Position numbers and translations under genes: made by a program. From assembly GCF_015706575.1 (NCBI RefSeq), contig NW_024037048.1:9751512-9815511 (forward strand): a DNA stretch of 64,000 bases, read 5' to 3'. Shown piece by piece: positions 45,695-56,930 of this stretch (position 1 is the stretch's first letter; each line of letters begins with the position of its first letter). The DNA is from Patiria miniata (taxonomy: Eukaryota; Echinodermata; Asteroidea; Valvatida; Asterinidae). The notes under the pieces are model-generated. The model had not been told where the DNA came from and searched no databases. It was given only the letters and a program-made list of their open reading frames with translations.

Positions 45695-46045
45695 GCTAGT
45701 GTGGCATGGGTGGCTTAATGTGCGTAAAGCGCTCGCCTCTCACCAAGGTGACCACGGTTCGAATCCTGGCCGCGGATCACATGTGAGTAGAGTTGTGCGT
45801 TGGTTCCCTCCTGTGCCACGAGGGTTTTTCTCCGGGCCCTCCGGTTTTCCTCCGTCCGGAAAAATCAAACACTTTCGATCTCAGGCGGTGCTCCGTGGTC
45901 ATATATGGGTCGATGTGGCCGGCAGCCATAGGCGCCTTTACGTGCCAGCAGCCTGACCACGTTGCAGCCGCGTCCTTCGCAATTCAGCATACCAGCTGCG
46001 AGTAAGGATGATTAGCCTCCCAAATTATTATTATTATTATCCTGC
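45695..46045 (+). mobile_element. tRNA-derived SINE with conserved core
   Basis: tRNA-like head (GGCATGGGTGGCTTAATGTG; B box GGTTCGAATCC), core GAGGGTTTTTCTCCGGGCCC and CCGGTTTTCCTCCGTCCGGA, a 3' part with GGTGCTCCGTGGTCATATAT, and a (TTA)n tail at 46,025-46,040. The core resembles a domain found in SINEs of several animal phyla. Probably full-length. Confidence 0.8.
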
Positions 46046-47045
46046 TACAGGGTGGTCGCCCCCCCCCCCCAAAAAAATCCATAAAATCGCCCTCTTTTTC
46101 TACAGGTTTAAAAAAAAATACATCGCAAATATGGATACATATTGGAAGGTAGAGTTCATAAGCTTTTCAACACTGAAAAAAAATGTGTCCCTTAATTAGC
46201 TGCAGCCCATGGTGTCACACTTTATATTAAGTTGTCTTTATTGAAGTCTCTGAATTAGGAACAAATACTTGATAAGTTCTTACTTTTAAATATTTTCTAG
46301 TCACAGTTTTTTCTTTCTGCGCAATTTGTGAATCTGCTGCATTTCTGAATTTTTTAAAAACAGAAACAGAGTTATGATGTTGATTGTTGACGAAAGCAGA
46401 TCTAGCCCCCTCCCCCCCCCCCCCTCCCGGGCTTACTTTATTTCCAACCTTGTTTCCAATAGTAAACCCTGGATAGGAAACAATTTCTTCCTGTATCCTG
46501 ATTCGATACCGCAATTGGCTAAGTAATGGATTTATATCGTGCAGTTGGTGTTGTTATTTCCAACAAGCAATACGTGTTTTAACGATCATTGTAATTATAA
46601 CGTCCTAAAAATATTCCTTTCCTTTCCAATTTGCTCATATTGATATGAAATGTGACACTGCATATTGGTGAAATAAGATTGTAACATTTTAACTTTAAAC
46701 ATTTAAAAAAAAAAGTGTGTTTTCGTAACTCACGGCGCGACAAATTGATTCTGTTGTTACCCCAGACACTGCTTATAAAAATAAACGCTAAGCACGGGCA
46801 GGCACCAGACTATTCCTAATTCAAAATTGTTGGATACGCAAATAATCCAATACCAGGGTGAGAAAGCAGGTACCGTAGTGGTGGGAGTGTACTTGACACC
46901 CTGGAAACAAAGGTTGCCTCCCCCCCCCCCCCCAATTTCTTGAGAGCTTACATTTGTAGAATATTTCTTGAATCACTGCAATAAGTGTTTCACAAATATT
47001 TACATTGTTAACAATTTTTATAAATTCTTGATTTTTATTCCGCAG
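46046..47045. other. intron 2 end, no recognised feature
   Basis: C-runs near 46,060, 46,412 and 46,920. Confidence 0.35.
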
Positions 47046-47093
47046 TCAAATGAACCTGAAGGCAACAACGGACGAAAGAACAAATGACATGCT
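47046..47093 (+). CDS. NCX: NCX exon 3: 48-bp linker microexon
   Basis: Preceded by TTGATTTTTATTCCGCAG and ended by GACATGCT|GTAAGTT, a consensus donor. The leftover AG from exon 2 plus T gives Ser; then QMNLKATTDERTNDM and a leftover CT. Length is a multiple of 3 and both borders are phase 2, so skipping it would keep the frame. Polar, probably disordered linker; no domain match. Support comes from splice sites and perfect phase agreement with exons 2 and 4; with only 48 bp, a chance occurrence cannot be excluded. Confidence 0.65.
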
Positions 47094-47120
47094 GTAAGTT
47101 CCATTCCTTTTATTTCATAT

Positions 47121-47370
47121 ACAGTAAACTCCGGCTAAACGACATTGTATAAACCGTCATGTCGCTTAAATCGGCCGTCTGACAAAAGTCCCGATTGTTT
47201 CTATGCATTTCCATTGACATTTTCATTTCTATTAGACGGCCATTTTATCGGCGTGTTACTTTCAGTCCCATTTCCTCAAAACCACATAAAAATTCCTCTG
47301 TATAAGTCGGCATCGTGCTCTGCAGTTTGCAAGAAGTGTCGATCGAGTGAAAAGTCTCACACACTGTGAA
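47121..47370 (+). mobile_element. pogo/Tigger-like terminal fragment
   Basis: TA, then CAGTAAACTCCGGCTAAACG ACATTG, with a second half that repeats CGACA/TCGGC motifs. The start resembles termini of pogo/Tigger elements (CAGTnnAACCCCGnTTATACG). No matching right end was found. Confidence 0.3.
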
Positions 47371-47989
47371 CTGACATCTGTTTATCAATGGCACTTGGTG
47401 CTCAGCCATCCGTGACGGTAAAATGGAGTTTGTGGTGTCAAGAAAAAGAAGACATGGTTATATGTAACAGACCTGGCTACCATTTTCCTAAATAATTAGT
47501 CATACCCGAGAAATCAACAAAATAAGCTCGGTTTCCTTTTTTTTGAAACACCCTGAATAATCAAAATGAAAAAGTCTACACTTTTGGACAGGAACTCGCA
47601 AGGGTGCCTGTTTGCTGAAGAAATCTGCAACGGTTCGCCGATTCCGAACACCGTGTTTAATTGCACCTCCGTGCCAAAATAAACGTAGCTTTGTGCATAC
47701 GAGCGCCAATTGAGCGTGCTTGACTCACGGGCAGACTATGTGCCTCGAGCAAACGCCTGGAACGTGACTAGAATAAATTACAGCCGGAATTAAAAAAAAC
47801 CAGCTTGGCGATATCGGGTGGGTTGATAAAAATACGTAGGTGGGGGATCGATATGTCTGGAGAGCGATTTATTGACGGGAGATTCCTTGCATGTTCATTT
47901 TATTACAGAGTTGCTATGTTGGCTAAATTACATTAATGGCAAAGCGTGGCGTCATGACGATAGAACGAGCGTCAGAAACACAAATGTTT
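47371..47989. other. intron 3, no recognised feature
   Basis: Non-coding by inspection. Confidence 0.3.
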
Positions 47990-48180
47990 CAGTGACTAAA
48001 ACCTGGCGGGTTGAGCGCTCGGATGGCTATCTTGAGTGGGGTCAGATTAAGCAAAGCCTGTTAGGCCATTTTAAATCTTTTTTCCCACGTGCTGCATCTC
48101 TTTGGAATTCCTTGCCTGGTGCTTTTCCCTCCAACCAATGATCTGTCCTGAAATTTCACTTCCTTCAGTTTTCCTGAGCG
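47990..48180 (+). mobile_element. LINE reverse-transcriptase C-terminal fragment
   Basis: The translation VTKTWRVERSDGYLEW..., then HFKSFFPRAASLWNSLPGAF and PSNQ carries the FFPR....WNSLP signature near the C-terminus of many LINE ORF2 proteins. An in-frame stop follows at 48,139-48,141 and FHFLQFS continues the pattern after it. A 5'-truncated relic. Confidence 0.55.
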
Positions 48181-48197
48181 GCTACTCTTCTTTATGC

Positions 48198-49415
48198 TAG
48201 TGTCACACATTCCCGACTTACTGCCACGAATACCCTAGCCTTTAGTCAAGTCCCACGCGCTTACCTGGACACCCCACGTACCCCGGATGCTGACACTTAA
48301 AAAGACTAGCACGAGCGGCGAAGCCCTTTATCATCTCGTGGAGAACGCTTATGTTTTTTTTTACATTTGCCTACCGATTTGGTAGACATGCATAATGCAT
48401 TACCCGTTGTGAATTGACCAATGAAAATGCAGAATTACTAACGTAAATCAGCCGTTGTCTGGCGCCAGACAGCACGCGCACCATGGCGTGCGAGCTGTTG
48501 CTGGTAACCGCAAACCACCGTAAGATGATTGGTTTATATTGCTTGATTTATATTACGTGAATAAATGATTAAGTGATTAGTTCCACGAGATAGTAAAGGC
48601 TAGTTATTACGTTCCAGCATCCGAGGTACGTTACGGTCCGGATGGTCCGGGTATAGGCGCTCGGGACTTGACTAAAGGCTACAAATACCCCGGTCTATCC
48701 TGAAACAAAATTCTTGATGGCAACGGGAGAAATTAGCCCCAATCCGCTGTTTGTAAGAATGACTTTGTAATAATGAAACAGAAATAAGAACTAGGTACAA
48801 ATTGGAAGCCGATTCAGATCGAACCAAGCCGAATGATTGCGATTTGATTAGAACCCTCCCTTTGCTTAAGAGGTCACCAATGGTCAAAATTTTCTTCCTC
48901 ACCTCCTGGCCTACTGTGTACAAACCAATGGGGGTCTTGACCAATATTGACCCAAGTAATAAGCAGGCTGACAATGCTTAATAAAACTGAATTGTAGCAA
49001 TTTTGTCAAGAATAACTTACGATTTAAGTCAAGTATCATGACCCAGAATTGTGCCGCTTTAGTGTATTTGTAAGTTATTCTTAACTAGTACATTTCTTGA
49101 TACATTCGTAATGATTCGGCATGATTCTGGACTGTTCAACACCAAAAAAACTCTACGAATCTTGTGAGAAATGCTGTAAGAGTTCCCAGAAGCCTGTAAG
49201 AATATCCAGAATTAGTTATGAATACAACAAGAATAAACCCAGAATTGAAATTGGTTCCCGAAATGATGTTGAACATGTCCAAAATTGACGGCGCTTCCCG
49301 ATCTTTAACGATCTTCCACTGAACTTACAGAATCATCCCGAGGCAGCCAAGAACCGGTTTACTCAAGATTTGCTATTCACAGCGGTTCGGCTTAAAAATT
49401 GGGAATGTGTGAACC
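48198..49415. mobile_element. compound foldback region
   Basis: GCCTTTAGTCAAGTCCC with ACGTACCCCGGATGCTG (48,240-48,290) is inverted at 48,610-48,690. A second inverted pair CAAGAATAACTTAC / GTAAGTTATTCTT lies at 49,008-49,085. TCACACATTCCC near 48,204 is matched by GGGAATGTGTGA near 49,400, so the two foldbacks may sit inside one element. Confidence 0.5.
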
Positions 49416-49659
49416 TACATGTAGCATTATATTTCTCTAGTAGCCCTGTATCCAGAGCCTTGTTCAGGGCAAATTATATGCATAAAAAAGATACAGTCCT
49501 CTTTAATAAAAAAAAATAATAACAATAAAAGCAAATTTATTTTAACACACAGAAAGGGCCATAGCAAAATTTGGCATTGGAAATGGAGTAAAACTCTGAC
49601 ATTTCAACATTGAAGCACTAATGAAAGGAACCTCGAACTATAGTTTCCCCTTTGTAATC
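49416..49659. other. intron 3, no feature
   Basis: AT-rich non-coding. Confidence 0.3.
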
Positions 49660-50200
49660 TATGATATTTTAGCAGATTCGGCAATTATTTATGCAAATCA
49701 AGACTGCGACTTGACCTCCAGATTCCGACCATTCAGTGGGTGCCTCCTATATCAGGTTTTCGGTGACCCGTTGTGACGTAGACATATAATAAAACACAGA
49801 CACGACACCTAGTATGCTTTTACTTTGTGAATTGTGTTAGACTGCCTCACATGGCCTGTAACAACATGTTACGCGATGCGCGAACATCCTGTGGCTCCGA
49901 ATGATCATCAAACAATAAGTAACGCGCGTAATGCGAACGCCCTCTTGCGCATTCATGTCACACACACAGTGAATGTTCGCGTATTCTATACGCGCAGCAT
50001 TTTGCTAACAGTTGTGAGATATCCAACATTGTGCCTGGGATATATTCATAGATCTCTAGCTCGATGCCCGGCGTTGGTGTTTGGCATTCAAATTGACCAA
50101 TCATTAGCTTTGTCCATATTTCTGATTGAAACGAAGTCACAATTTTGTAAAGTTGATGCCGATGGCTGGCGCACAAGAGCACATAACTTTGCTTGTTTAG
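49660..50200 (+). repeat. family C repeat, copy 3 (expanded)
   Basis: Starts AGCAGATTCGGCAATTATTT and GACCATTCAGTGGGTGCC as in other copies; after a ~300-bp insertion it resumes at GACCAATCATTAGCTTTGTC, CATTTCTGATTGAAACGAAG, TCACAATTT. The CRE is degraded here (CGAAGTCA). Confidence 0.6.
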
Positions 50201-50285
50201 ATATAATTATCAGACGTTGGACCGGAGACAATGGACAACGGCTTACAAAATTCAGTTGTAAAAGCACAAACACTAACGATGTTAA

Positions 50286-50756
50286 AACCATAGAGCTATA
50301 TTAAATTACTAGAGCGCTAACTCCTCATTCTTGCGCGCGGAGACGCTTTGAAGCCGTCCTAGGCGCAGACATTACAAATTCATGTGCATGTTTGTAGAAA
50401 ACAATGAAATTAGATGGATTGAAATTTGAAAGTGTACTCTAAATGCAATCTGCTAGTAGAACGTACGCAAACAACTTCAGCGCGTCATTACGGTTAAAAA
50501 AAAAGGTAATGATTAATCGCGCTGTTTGCGCACAGCAAAATGACACGCTCATTTGCTGATCTTGCATTTCGTTTTAGGGCGTATCGGCTTCGGTAACGCA
50601 CCTGCATATAATACAAACACAAATATGCAAAGAGCCGTACAAATCCCTTACAAAATTTTGAGTTTTCTATAGGTTTGTGTACAAACATGGATGCGCCCAG
50701 CATATCACTTTGTACACAAGTCTAGCCCTCTAGTAATTTAATATAGCTCTATGGTT
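50286..50756. mobile_element. 471-bp element with AACCATAGAGCTATATTAAA ends
   Basis: AACCATAGAGCTATATTAAA TTACTAGAG at the left is inverted exactly at the right apart from the inner edge (CTCTAGTAATTTAATATAGC TCTATGGTT). The interior is CpG-containing, non-coding. It lies about 100 bp before NCX exon 4. Confidence 0.75.
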
Positions 50757-50861
50757 ACAACGCAATATCGCTCATGAATATGCCAGGGTTTATTTTTAAT
50801 TTAACCTCCTTTCTGGGTTGACTTTCCCTGATAAAATCTGGCATTGTCTCTTAACCGGCAG

Positions 50862-50945
50862 AGTCTTAAAAGATTTAGAGGCCGCACCGGAAGACGGAAG
50901 AGTCGAGAGATCCGATGAAGAAAAGAAGCAACTAGCAAGGGCAAG
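50862..50945 (+). CDS. NCX: NCX exon 4: 84-bp acidic/basic linker exon
   Basis: Acceptor TTAACCGGCAG, donor GCAAG|GTAAAC. CT from exon 3 plus A gives Leu; then VLKDLEAAPEDGRVERSDEE and KKQLARA with AG left over. A charged, helix-prone segment comparable in position to the EEARREMARILKELKQ-type region before CBD1 in vertebrate NCX. Multiple of 3 with both borders phase 2, so exons 3 and 4 could each be skipped in frame. Phase agreement and a multi-residue charged frame support it. Confidence 0.8.
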
Positions 50946-51553
50946 GTAAACCATTGCATTGACATAGAAAGACCGTGAATTCATCAGAGTATCCCAGCGT
51001 CCTGTTTGCAGGGCGGGGTACGAGCGAAGACTCTATTAGGCTTGCTCCCAACCGCACGAGGGCAGTACACATGGGGACCTAACTTGCACAAATTTTGCCC
51101 AATTCAAAAAAATAATTACTGTACATGTTGCAATTTACTTTTTACAATTTCCTTTTGTGAATGATTTTTATTAGTTTAACGTTTGCACCCAAAGCCGTAT
51201 TCTTTATACACTGGAGTGAACAATTAACAACCAAACTAATATGTTAACATTTTTAACTAGTGCAGTGCCCATTCAGAACATACCTATAGGAACAGGCCAA
51301 TTGCTTGGTCTCTGGTAGACCGCCAAACGTGGCGGTGTACGGTATAGAGTGCAGTGCCTGTATAACAGCTTGCCATATCTACACCTCACTGTTGCGCGAT
51401 CGTGTTCTTCAAAAAATTGTCGAGGCCCTCCTCACTGTAGTGAGATCTTCCCCCTTCAAGAAATGGTTAAGCCCATACAGCCAACCACCATTCCCACATG
51501 TGTTATAACCTATACCAGCCGATACAGGGGGGGGGGGCAACAGGGGCCATGCC
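50946..51553. other. intron 4 start, no recognised feature
   Basis: Non-coding. G9 near 51,528. Confidence 0.3.
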
Positions 51554-51633
51554 TGTCATTCCCTAACAATCCAGTATTTCTTGGTAATTTGCTCATTTCG
51601 TTTTTTGATGTTTGCAAATGTTGTATCTTCCCT
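51554..51633 (+). mobile_element. family A element, copy 8 (right end only)
   Basis: TGTCATTCCCTAACAATCCAG then GATGTTTGCAAATGTTGTAT before TTAA at 51,634-51,637. Confidence 0.7.
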
Positions 51634-51637
51634 TTAA

Positions 51638-52314
51638 GCATCGGTCTTTAGATTTTGAGTACTTAATTCTGTTGGTTCAAAAGAAAACAAATGCACATAT
51701 TACAAATGGTCAGTACTCTACGCTACCATCAATGCTAGATCTTTCAAAAATCCCCCGTTGCATTAAGAATTTTATCTAGCATTGCAAATTTGTCTTTTGA
51801 ATATTTTGGCTTTTTTGGGGGGACGGGGGAGATTTTGGAATACATTCTCTCGTCACTCTCAATTAAATATTGATCAATTGCAAACACACTCCCACACACA
51901 AGAGAATTAAATCTCATGCTCCACTCATAGTCACAACCGGTCACAGCCTGTGATCAAAATTCACAGAACACAAACACAAAACAAAAATAATTAATAAAAA
52001 TTAAACAAACAAAAAATTGAAAGAACAAGAATTGAACATCCTTGACCGAAACTAATTTCATTGGTGGTCTCTGCAGGCTTGGCTCGATGTAAGTAGGGGA
52101 AAACGTAATTACGGCTATATTATTTGATTATTGTGGCCGTTGAATGGCTAAATAATGATCTCATGGCCGCCTGGATTGACTGCTAACCTTTAGCGCTGCA
52201 GCCTCTAGGATAATACGGACATTTTTTTTCAAATGATAAACCATTCTTATTTTGATAAAATGAATTGTATGATTTTATGAGTAGTGGGCTCTCTGTACAA
52301 ATAACCCATCAACG
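51638..52314. other. intron 4, no recognised feature
   Basis: AACAAATGCACATATTACAAATGG near 51,687 recalls family K but is too short to call. Confidence 0.3.
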
Positions 52315-52318
52315 TTAA

Positions 52319-53167
52319 AGGTTTATACAACATTTCCAAACACTTAAAAAAAAAAACTACCTGAAATTATTATGAAATACCCGTACTTGACCGTATAAGG
52401 CCAAAAAAAAAGTCTCTCCGGTTTCTGGTATGGAGCTTGCCCAAAAAGTGGTGCGGTGACGCGGCTTTTTTTTTTTTTTACCTGATTTTTTTTGCTTCAA
52501 ATGTCGGCTGATGACTGCAAATGGTGCCCGACTAAACTTAGTGCAAATATATGGGAGTCCAGAGAGGCCACATAGAGCTTATTCTCGACCATAACCCAAT
52601 CTAAAAATACGTTAAAATTTTGCAGCAGCAGGATTCCAGTCAAACCAGTGAGTTGGCGGTTTTGAGACATCATCTTTCATTGAAAAAAAAACTTTTTTCA
52701 TTTTGCCGACGCGCATGGCTACGGCGACGCGCACGCATACCAGAAACCGGAGACTTTTTTTTTTGGCCTAAGTGAATAATACTGTAAAGCATTCTGTTGA
52801 ATCATGGCAGGGCAGACCATCGTTGGAAAAAAAGCTGACTTTTTTTTTCAAATACTGCCCCCAATTTACCAAATTTAAGTAGCCCGTCCACATTGTTTTG
52901 GCAATCGGTTACACATTCGTGAATGGGTGCGAGCCAGCTAGTCTGGTTCCCTGACCTGACAACTCCCCGACGTCTATATAAACTGCTCTGTTTCGTTTGA
53001 AGTATAGGTCAGGAAACCAGACTACCAGAACAGCATTTTTTTGTCTTGATTTTTCCAGCATCTATGAACACAAACATTTAAACAGGTCAGTGTAACAATA
53101 TTGCTATAAAATACAAACCCCCAAATCCGTCCAATTCTGAAAATTACAGCAAAAGCAAATGTTGTAT
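52319..53167 (-). mobile_element. family A element, copy 9, split by a family B-like element
   Basis: TTAA at 52,315-52,318; homologous sequence is interrupted at 52,398-52,769 and resumes with AGTGAATAATACTGTAAAGC, the expected next bases. The far end keeps GCAAAAGCAAATGTTGTAT but not TTAA. Confidence 0.75.
52398..52769. mobile_element. family B-like MITE nested in family A copy 9
   Basis: AGGCCAAAAAAAAAGTCTCT CCGGTTTCTGGTAT is inverted at the right (ATACCAGAAACCGGAGAC, TTTTGGCCT). 372 bp. Same AGGCC-A(n) end type as family B but a different interior. Confidence 0.8.
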
Positions 53168-53379
53168 GTGGGGGAGACCACTGGAAGAGACATTTGAACA
53201 TAATTGCTGACGACGCCTGACACACACGTAAAGACGCTATGGCTTTGTTTGCTTCAGAATAAAATAAGTTGTGCGTATTTCACACTACATGTATACGCGC
53301 TCTTGAAGTGGTACAAAAGCACCCTCTGTTGTTGGCACGTGGAGCTCATAATACTGTGGATTCCTTTAACCCTAACGAA

Positions 53380-53477
53380 CCTGAATCCATCAAAATCCAC
53401 ACCCCTGTTTCGGGGGATTTCGACGCATTCAGGATACCTTCATATTGAAAAAGTTGGGGGATTTTGATGGATTCAGG
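53380..53477. repeat. 98-bp foldback with 19-bp perfect arms
   Basis: CCTGAATCCATCAAAATCC and its exact inverse at 53,459-53,477. Single copy in the window. Confidence 0.7.
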
Positions 53478-53496
53478 ACATGAAGCCTTTCGGTAC

Positions 53497-53560
53497 TGTT
53501 TAAATCCGGCCACGTGACGGGCTCTCGACCAATAGGAATGGGTAAACTGTCTTAAGTGTT
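53497..53560 (-). repeat. family J fragment, copy 4
   Basis: CACGTGACGGGCTCTCGACC AATAGGAATGGGTAAACTGTC matches the family J start in inverse orientation. The CArG-bearing part is absent. Confidence 0.6.
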
Positions 53561-54039
53561 AATGAATGTGAGTTAACACTGTTCTCCATGTACTTGTAAC
53601 ATGTTAAAATTAACGCCCTTTTCTTTGTTAAATATAATATGTTTGTTGTGTCTTTGAATTAACACTGACTTCTTCTTTTGCCCTTTCTCTTTGTAACACT
53701 GACTCTCCTCGCACCTCTAATGTCTGACGCACCACCCCTCTACGTCCGATTAACAGCAGTAGCAGAACCGGTAAAGTATCTTTCTTATTTCTTCCAAAAA
53801 TATTTGTTGGAAAGTGTATATAGATGCAGACTCCAGCATGCCTGAAAGGTCCTCATTGTTTAACCAGTTTGCGCCGGAGTTTAACCAGTTTGCGCCGGTT
53901 GTGTATACACGCAAAAGTTTTGCGGTATTCAGAACGGATGACAGATTAACATGCAGGGACTGGAGGCCGGATATATAGATCTGTTAGCGACCTGCTCGCA
54001 GCTAGTCCGCGTATCAAAAATGATCCACGGAGCCCAGCC
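53561..54039. other. intron 4, no recognised feature
   Basis: Contains a short direct repeat TTAACCAGTTTGCGCCGG (53,858-53,900). Confidence 0.35.
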
Positions 54040-54390
54040 TCCTGTCTAACGTCTGATATGTCAAAGCATGCAGATTGATGGGATCATAAGCCTCAGCCAA
54101 TCGGAGTTGACTTTACAAAATCGTGACGTCCTTTCATTCCCAAATCAGGACTAAACGTTTGATTGGTCAGTTCCATGCAGTGTTTTGTAATACAACAATG
54201 GCCAGGCATCTATGAAACCTAGACGAGCTTGGCGCGTATCGCGTAACATAATACAGAGTGCATGAGTAATAACCATTGAATGACCGGAGATCCGATATAG
54301 AAAGCGCCCGCTGATTGGTCAAAATCTAGAGGTCAAGAGGCGGTTGTCTTGCGTAGTTAAGCAGCAAATCTGCTCACATTGGTCTAAAGA
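54040..54390 (-). repeat. family C repeat, copy 2
   Basis: Shares AACGTCTGATAT, AGTTGACTTTACAAAATCGT, GATTGGTCA, GCGCCCGCTGATTGGTCA and AAGAGGCGGTTGTCTTGCGT with copies 1 and 4. The CRE is TGACGTCC here. Confidence 0.7.
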
Positions 54391-55145
54391 GCGGGGCCAG
54401 AAATATGAGTGTGCTGCCCGAGGGTGATGGCTTCAACCCGCCTGGCTTGAGGTCGAGTGAAAATATATGCCGCGCCTCGTTCCGTTCTTGTCAAAATAAC
54501 CCCGGCGTGAACTGGTTAAACGGCAAAGAGTGCAAATTTTGAAGGACGCTTTTCTTACTATGTGTACACCAGAAAAGTGTCCTATAATCACAGTGCGGTC
54601 AATGTTAAGATGAATTCCAAGCACTTTTGTTGTTTGTTGAGGCAAGGAGTCCGTACCAAATCTGGCTCTGAAATTTTGTTGTTCTTGTTTGTGTAGCAGT
54701 ACCATTAGTTTGCTTATTTGCTTTGAATATGTAAGTAAATAGGTTTTTTTTAGACAGCAAGACCCCAAACCTTGCTGTCAATTAAATATAATTCTTATTT
54801 TTGTACCGGTTTGACCCTAAAATTGTTTGCCAGAAAGTTTAATTTTTTGTAACGTAAAAAAAAAATTACGTGAAAAGTATTAAGGATATACTGTTGCGTA
54901 GGCCTGTTCATTTTCGAAATAATTAGTATTCGATTACTTGACACTATATTTGACTGAATATTCAAATATTCGAAATTACCAGCTGCCATTTTGTGCCACG
55001 CCGGTCAAAAATCGCTCGCAGAACGCACAAGTTGAAATGTGCGTGTGGCAAAATGGGCTGCTGGTCCTAAGGTTACGACCATTTTTATTGGTTTATTTTT
55101 ATTTCTTCATTTTCACTCAAAATACTTTGCAAAATCCTTTCCATG
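54391..55145. other. intron 4, no recognised feature
   Basis: Frames present on both strands without motifs. Confidence 0.3.
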
Positions 55146-55147
55146 TA

Positions 55148-55463
55148 GTGGGGCAGATCGGGAAGATATATTTTGGGGAATTAATTGTGCCTTTGATGAT
55201 ACAAGCATGGCATTTGGCACACATTCAGAGTACATGTATGGCGTGAGAAAGATATTTGGCTATATGGCCATCGCAGATTTGTCCGTTGAAAAATATTGTT
55301 GCTCAAAATGGCTGCCATTGCTGATTATTGTACCTATATTTTTTCAAAGGACAAATCTTCGATGGCCCTATAGCCAAATATCTTGCTCAAGACATGCTCT
55401 GTACGTGTGCCAAATTCCTTGATGTACCATCAAAGGCACAATCCCATCACCTATCTGCCGTAC
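55148..55463. mobile_element. family E foldback MITE, copy 3
   Basis: TA flanks (55,146-55,147; 55,464-55,465) and ends GTGGGGCAGAT / GTACGGCAGAT. Palindromic arms as in copy 1. Confidence 0.8.
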
Positions 55464-55859
55464 TAATGTTGCCGTGAGCAACTGACAATTTTTACGGCAT
55501 TTCGCCCTCTTAAATTATGAGTTCTGTCCGTAATTGACAGGACGGAAAAAAATGCCATTCAATTCCCAGTGGGTGCCAAATTAATTTGATTGTTAGCGGA
55601 TGCAAGGAGAGGGGCAGTTGTTTCAATATGTTCATCGTTAGCGAGACATATGGCATTGTTGTTTTGATACGACAAGCAGAAAGATTGATAAGGTCTTAAG
55701 ATGCGAGAAACAAACACTCAAAATCTCTCATTTGCGAAATCTGTTGTCTGTCTGTCTAAGCTGTCAAAAAAACATCCATTACTTACTTTTTCTTCATCAC
55801 GTTTTCCCGTTGGGGATATCCTTGTATGCGTCTGGGCTTTATTTATTTATTTCTTTTTG
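55464..55859. other. intron 4, no recognised feature
   Basis: Non-coding by inspection. Confidence 0.3.
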
Positions 55860-55867
55860 GCCTTCTA

Positions 55868-56030
55868 CATGGGCGTCGCCAGGATTTTTTCTAGAGGGGG
55901 GCAAATTTTTTTTTTGTCAAAAAATGCTTGTATTTCTCAACACATTCTCGATTTATCAGTTTTAGAGGGGGGCAGGGACATTTTGCCCCCCCCCCCCAAC
56001 TCATAAAATTTACACCACTTTGTCTTCGCG

Positions 56031-56061
<31 letters not shown>

Positions 56062-56140
56062 CTTCCTTTTTTTTTTTTTTTTTTGGCTTTTCCAGGGGGG
56101 CAAGTGCCCCCCCTTGCCCCCCCCCCTCGCGACGCCCATG
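55868..56140. mobile_element. hAT-type MITE with 8-bp target duplication
   Basis: GCCTTCTA is present on both sides (55,860-55,867 and 56,141-56,148). Ends CATGGGCGTCGCCAGG and CATGGGCGTCGCGAGG. 8-bp duplication with a CA.GGGCG terminus fits hAT. The interior is mostly T-runs and C/G-runs; frames through it are low-complexity. Confidence 0.85.
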
Positions 56141-56340
56141 GCCTTCTACTGTTGCAGAAAATGCTGGAAACTTTGCACTTTGATGTTGAAGATATCATAC
56201 GTCTGTGCGAATTTGACCTTAATTTATGCTGTAAAAACAGTACACATGGATTGAGTTATTGCAAAAATGTCATTCTGTGGCATTAAAAAAAAAACATTTG
56301 CTTTTTGTCAGCGCTGGAACGACAACAAGATAATGCTTAA

Positions 56341-56855
56341 AGACATAGTCCATCATTTGTAATTTGTGCATTTTGTTCGTTTGAAGCAACAAAAGTGTTC
56401 AAAATCTAATGAAGGATACTGAACAACTAACCTGATGAAGTTTCAGGTCAGCTTCAGCTGTATATTCCGAGAAAAACAGCATTCTAAGATCTCAATTTCA
56501 AATCAAAAGTTGCTAAATCATGTTTTGAATTGTTTTGAATTGCAGCTTTACGCGATGTCGCTCACTGATCCGACGAATTATAGGAACCGCGCGCGCGTGT
56601 GCGTCGTGCCAATGCTTGCGCGTGCTGCGCCGAATAACAAAACGAACTACTAATTTAAATTTTCCTACGGTGCTTCTTAAGACGCACCGTTGGAAATGCC
56701 TTCTTTCGTTGATTTCTTCAAAATGAGAGCTTAATTGCCAAAAAGAATAATTTCACAGGGAGTTTAGTCCCCTTACTATCTTTCAACCAGTATGTTTTTC
56801 AACAATAATTATGCCAGTTACTTTTTTGGATAGCTGCAAATGATGGACTCTGGCT
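56341..56855. mobile_element. family K element, copy 2 (long form)
   Basis: TTAA at 56,337-56,340 and 56,856-56,859; ends AGACATAGTCCATCATTTGT and AGCCAGAGTCCATCATTTGC. Contains a CpG-rich internal block (CGCGCGCGTGTGCGTCGTG near 56,589) absent from the 324-bp copy 1. Confidence 0.8.
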
Positions 56856-56861
56856 TTAATG

Positions 56862-56930
56862 ACAAACCGACAAACCACCAAGTGACGTATGTAGAAACTT
56901 CTGCAGAGCTTAAAAAAGCTAAAAAAAGAA
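56862..56930 (+). repeat. dispersed repeat Q, copy 3 (fragment)
   Basis: CAAACCACCAAGTGACG.ATGTAGAA.CTTCTGC.AGAGCTTAAAAA, directly after family K copy 2. Confidence 0.55.

Noticed and set aside
49834-50304. 156-codon frame
   Set aside because: Overlaps family C repeat copy 3 and the left end of another inverted-repeat element.
53757-53770. Possible 14-bp NCX microexon (ACAG | CAGTAGCAGAACCG | GTAAAG)
   Set aside because: It would shift the phase so that exon 5 no longer joins in frame; without it exons 4 and 5 join perfectly.
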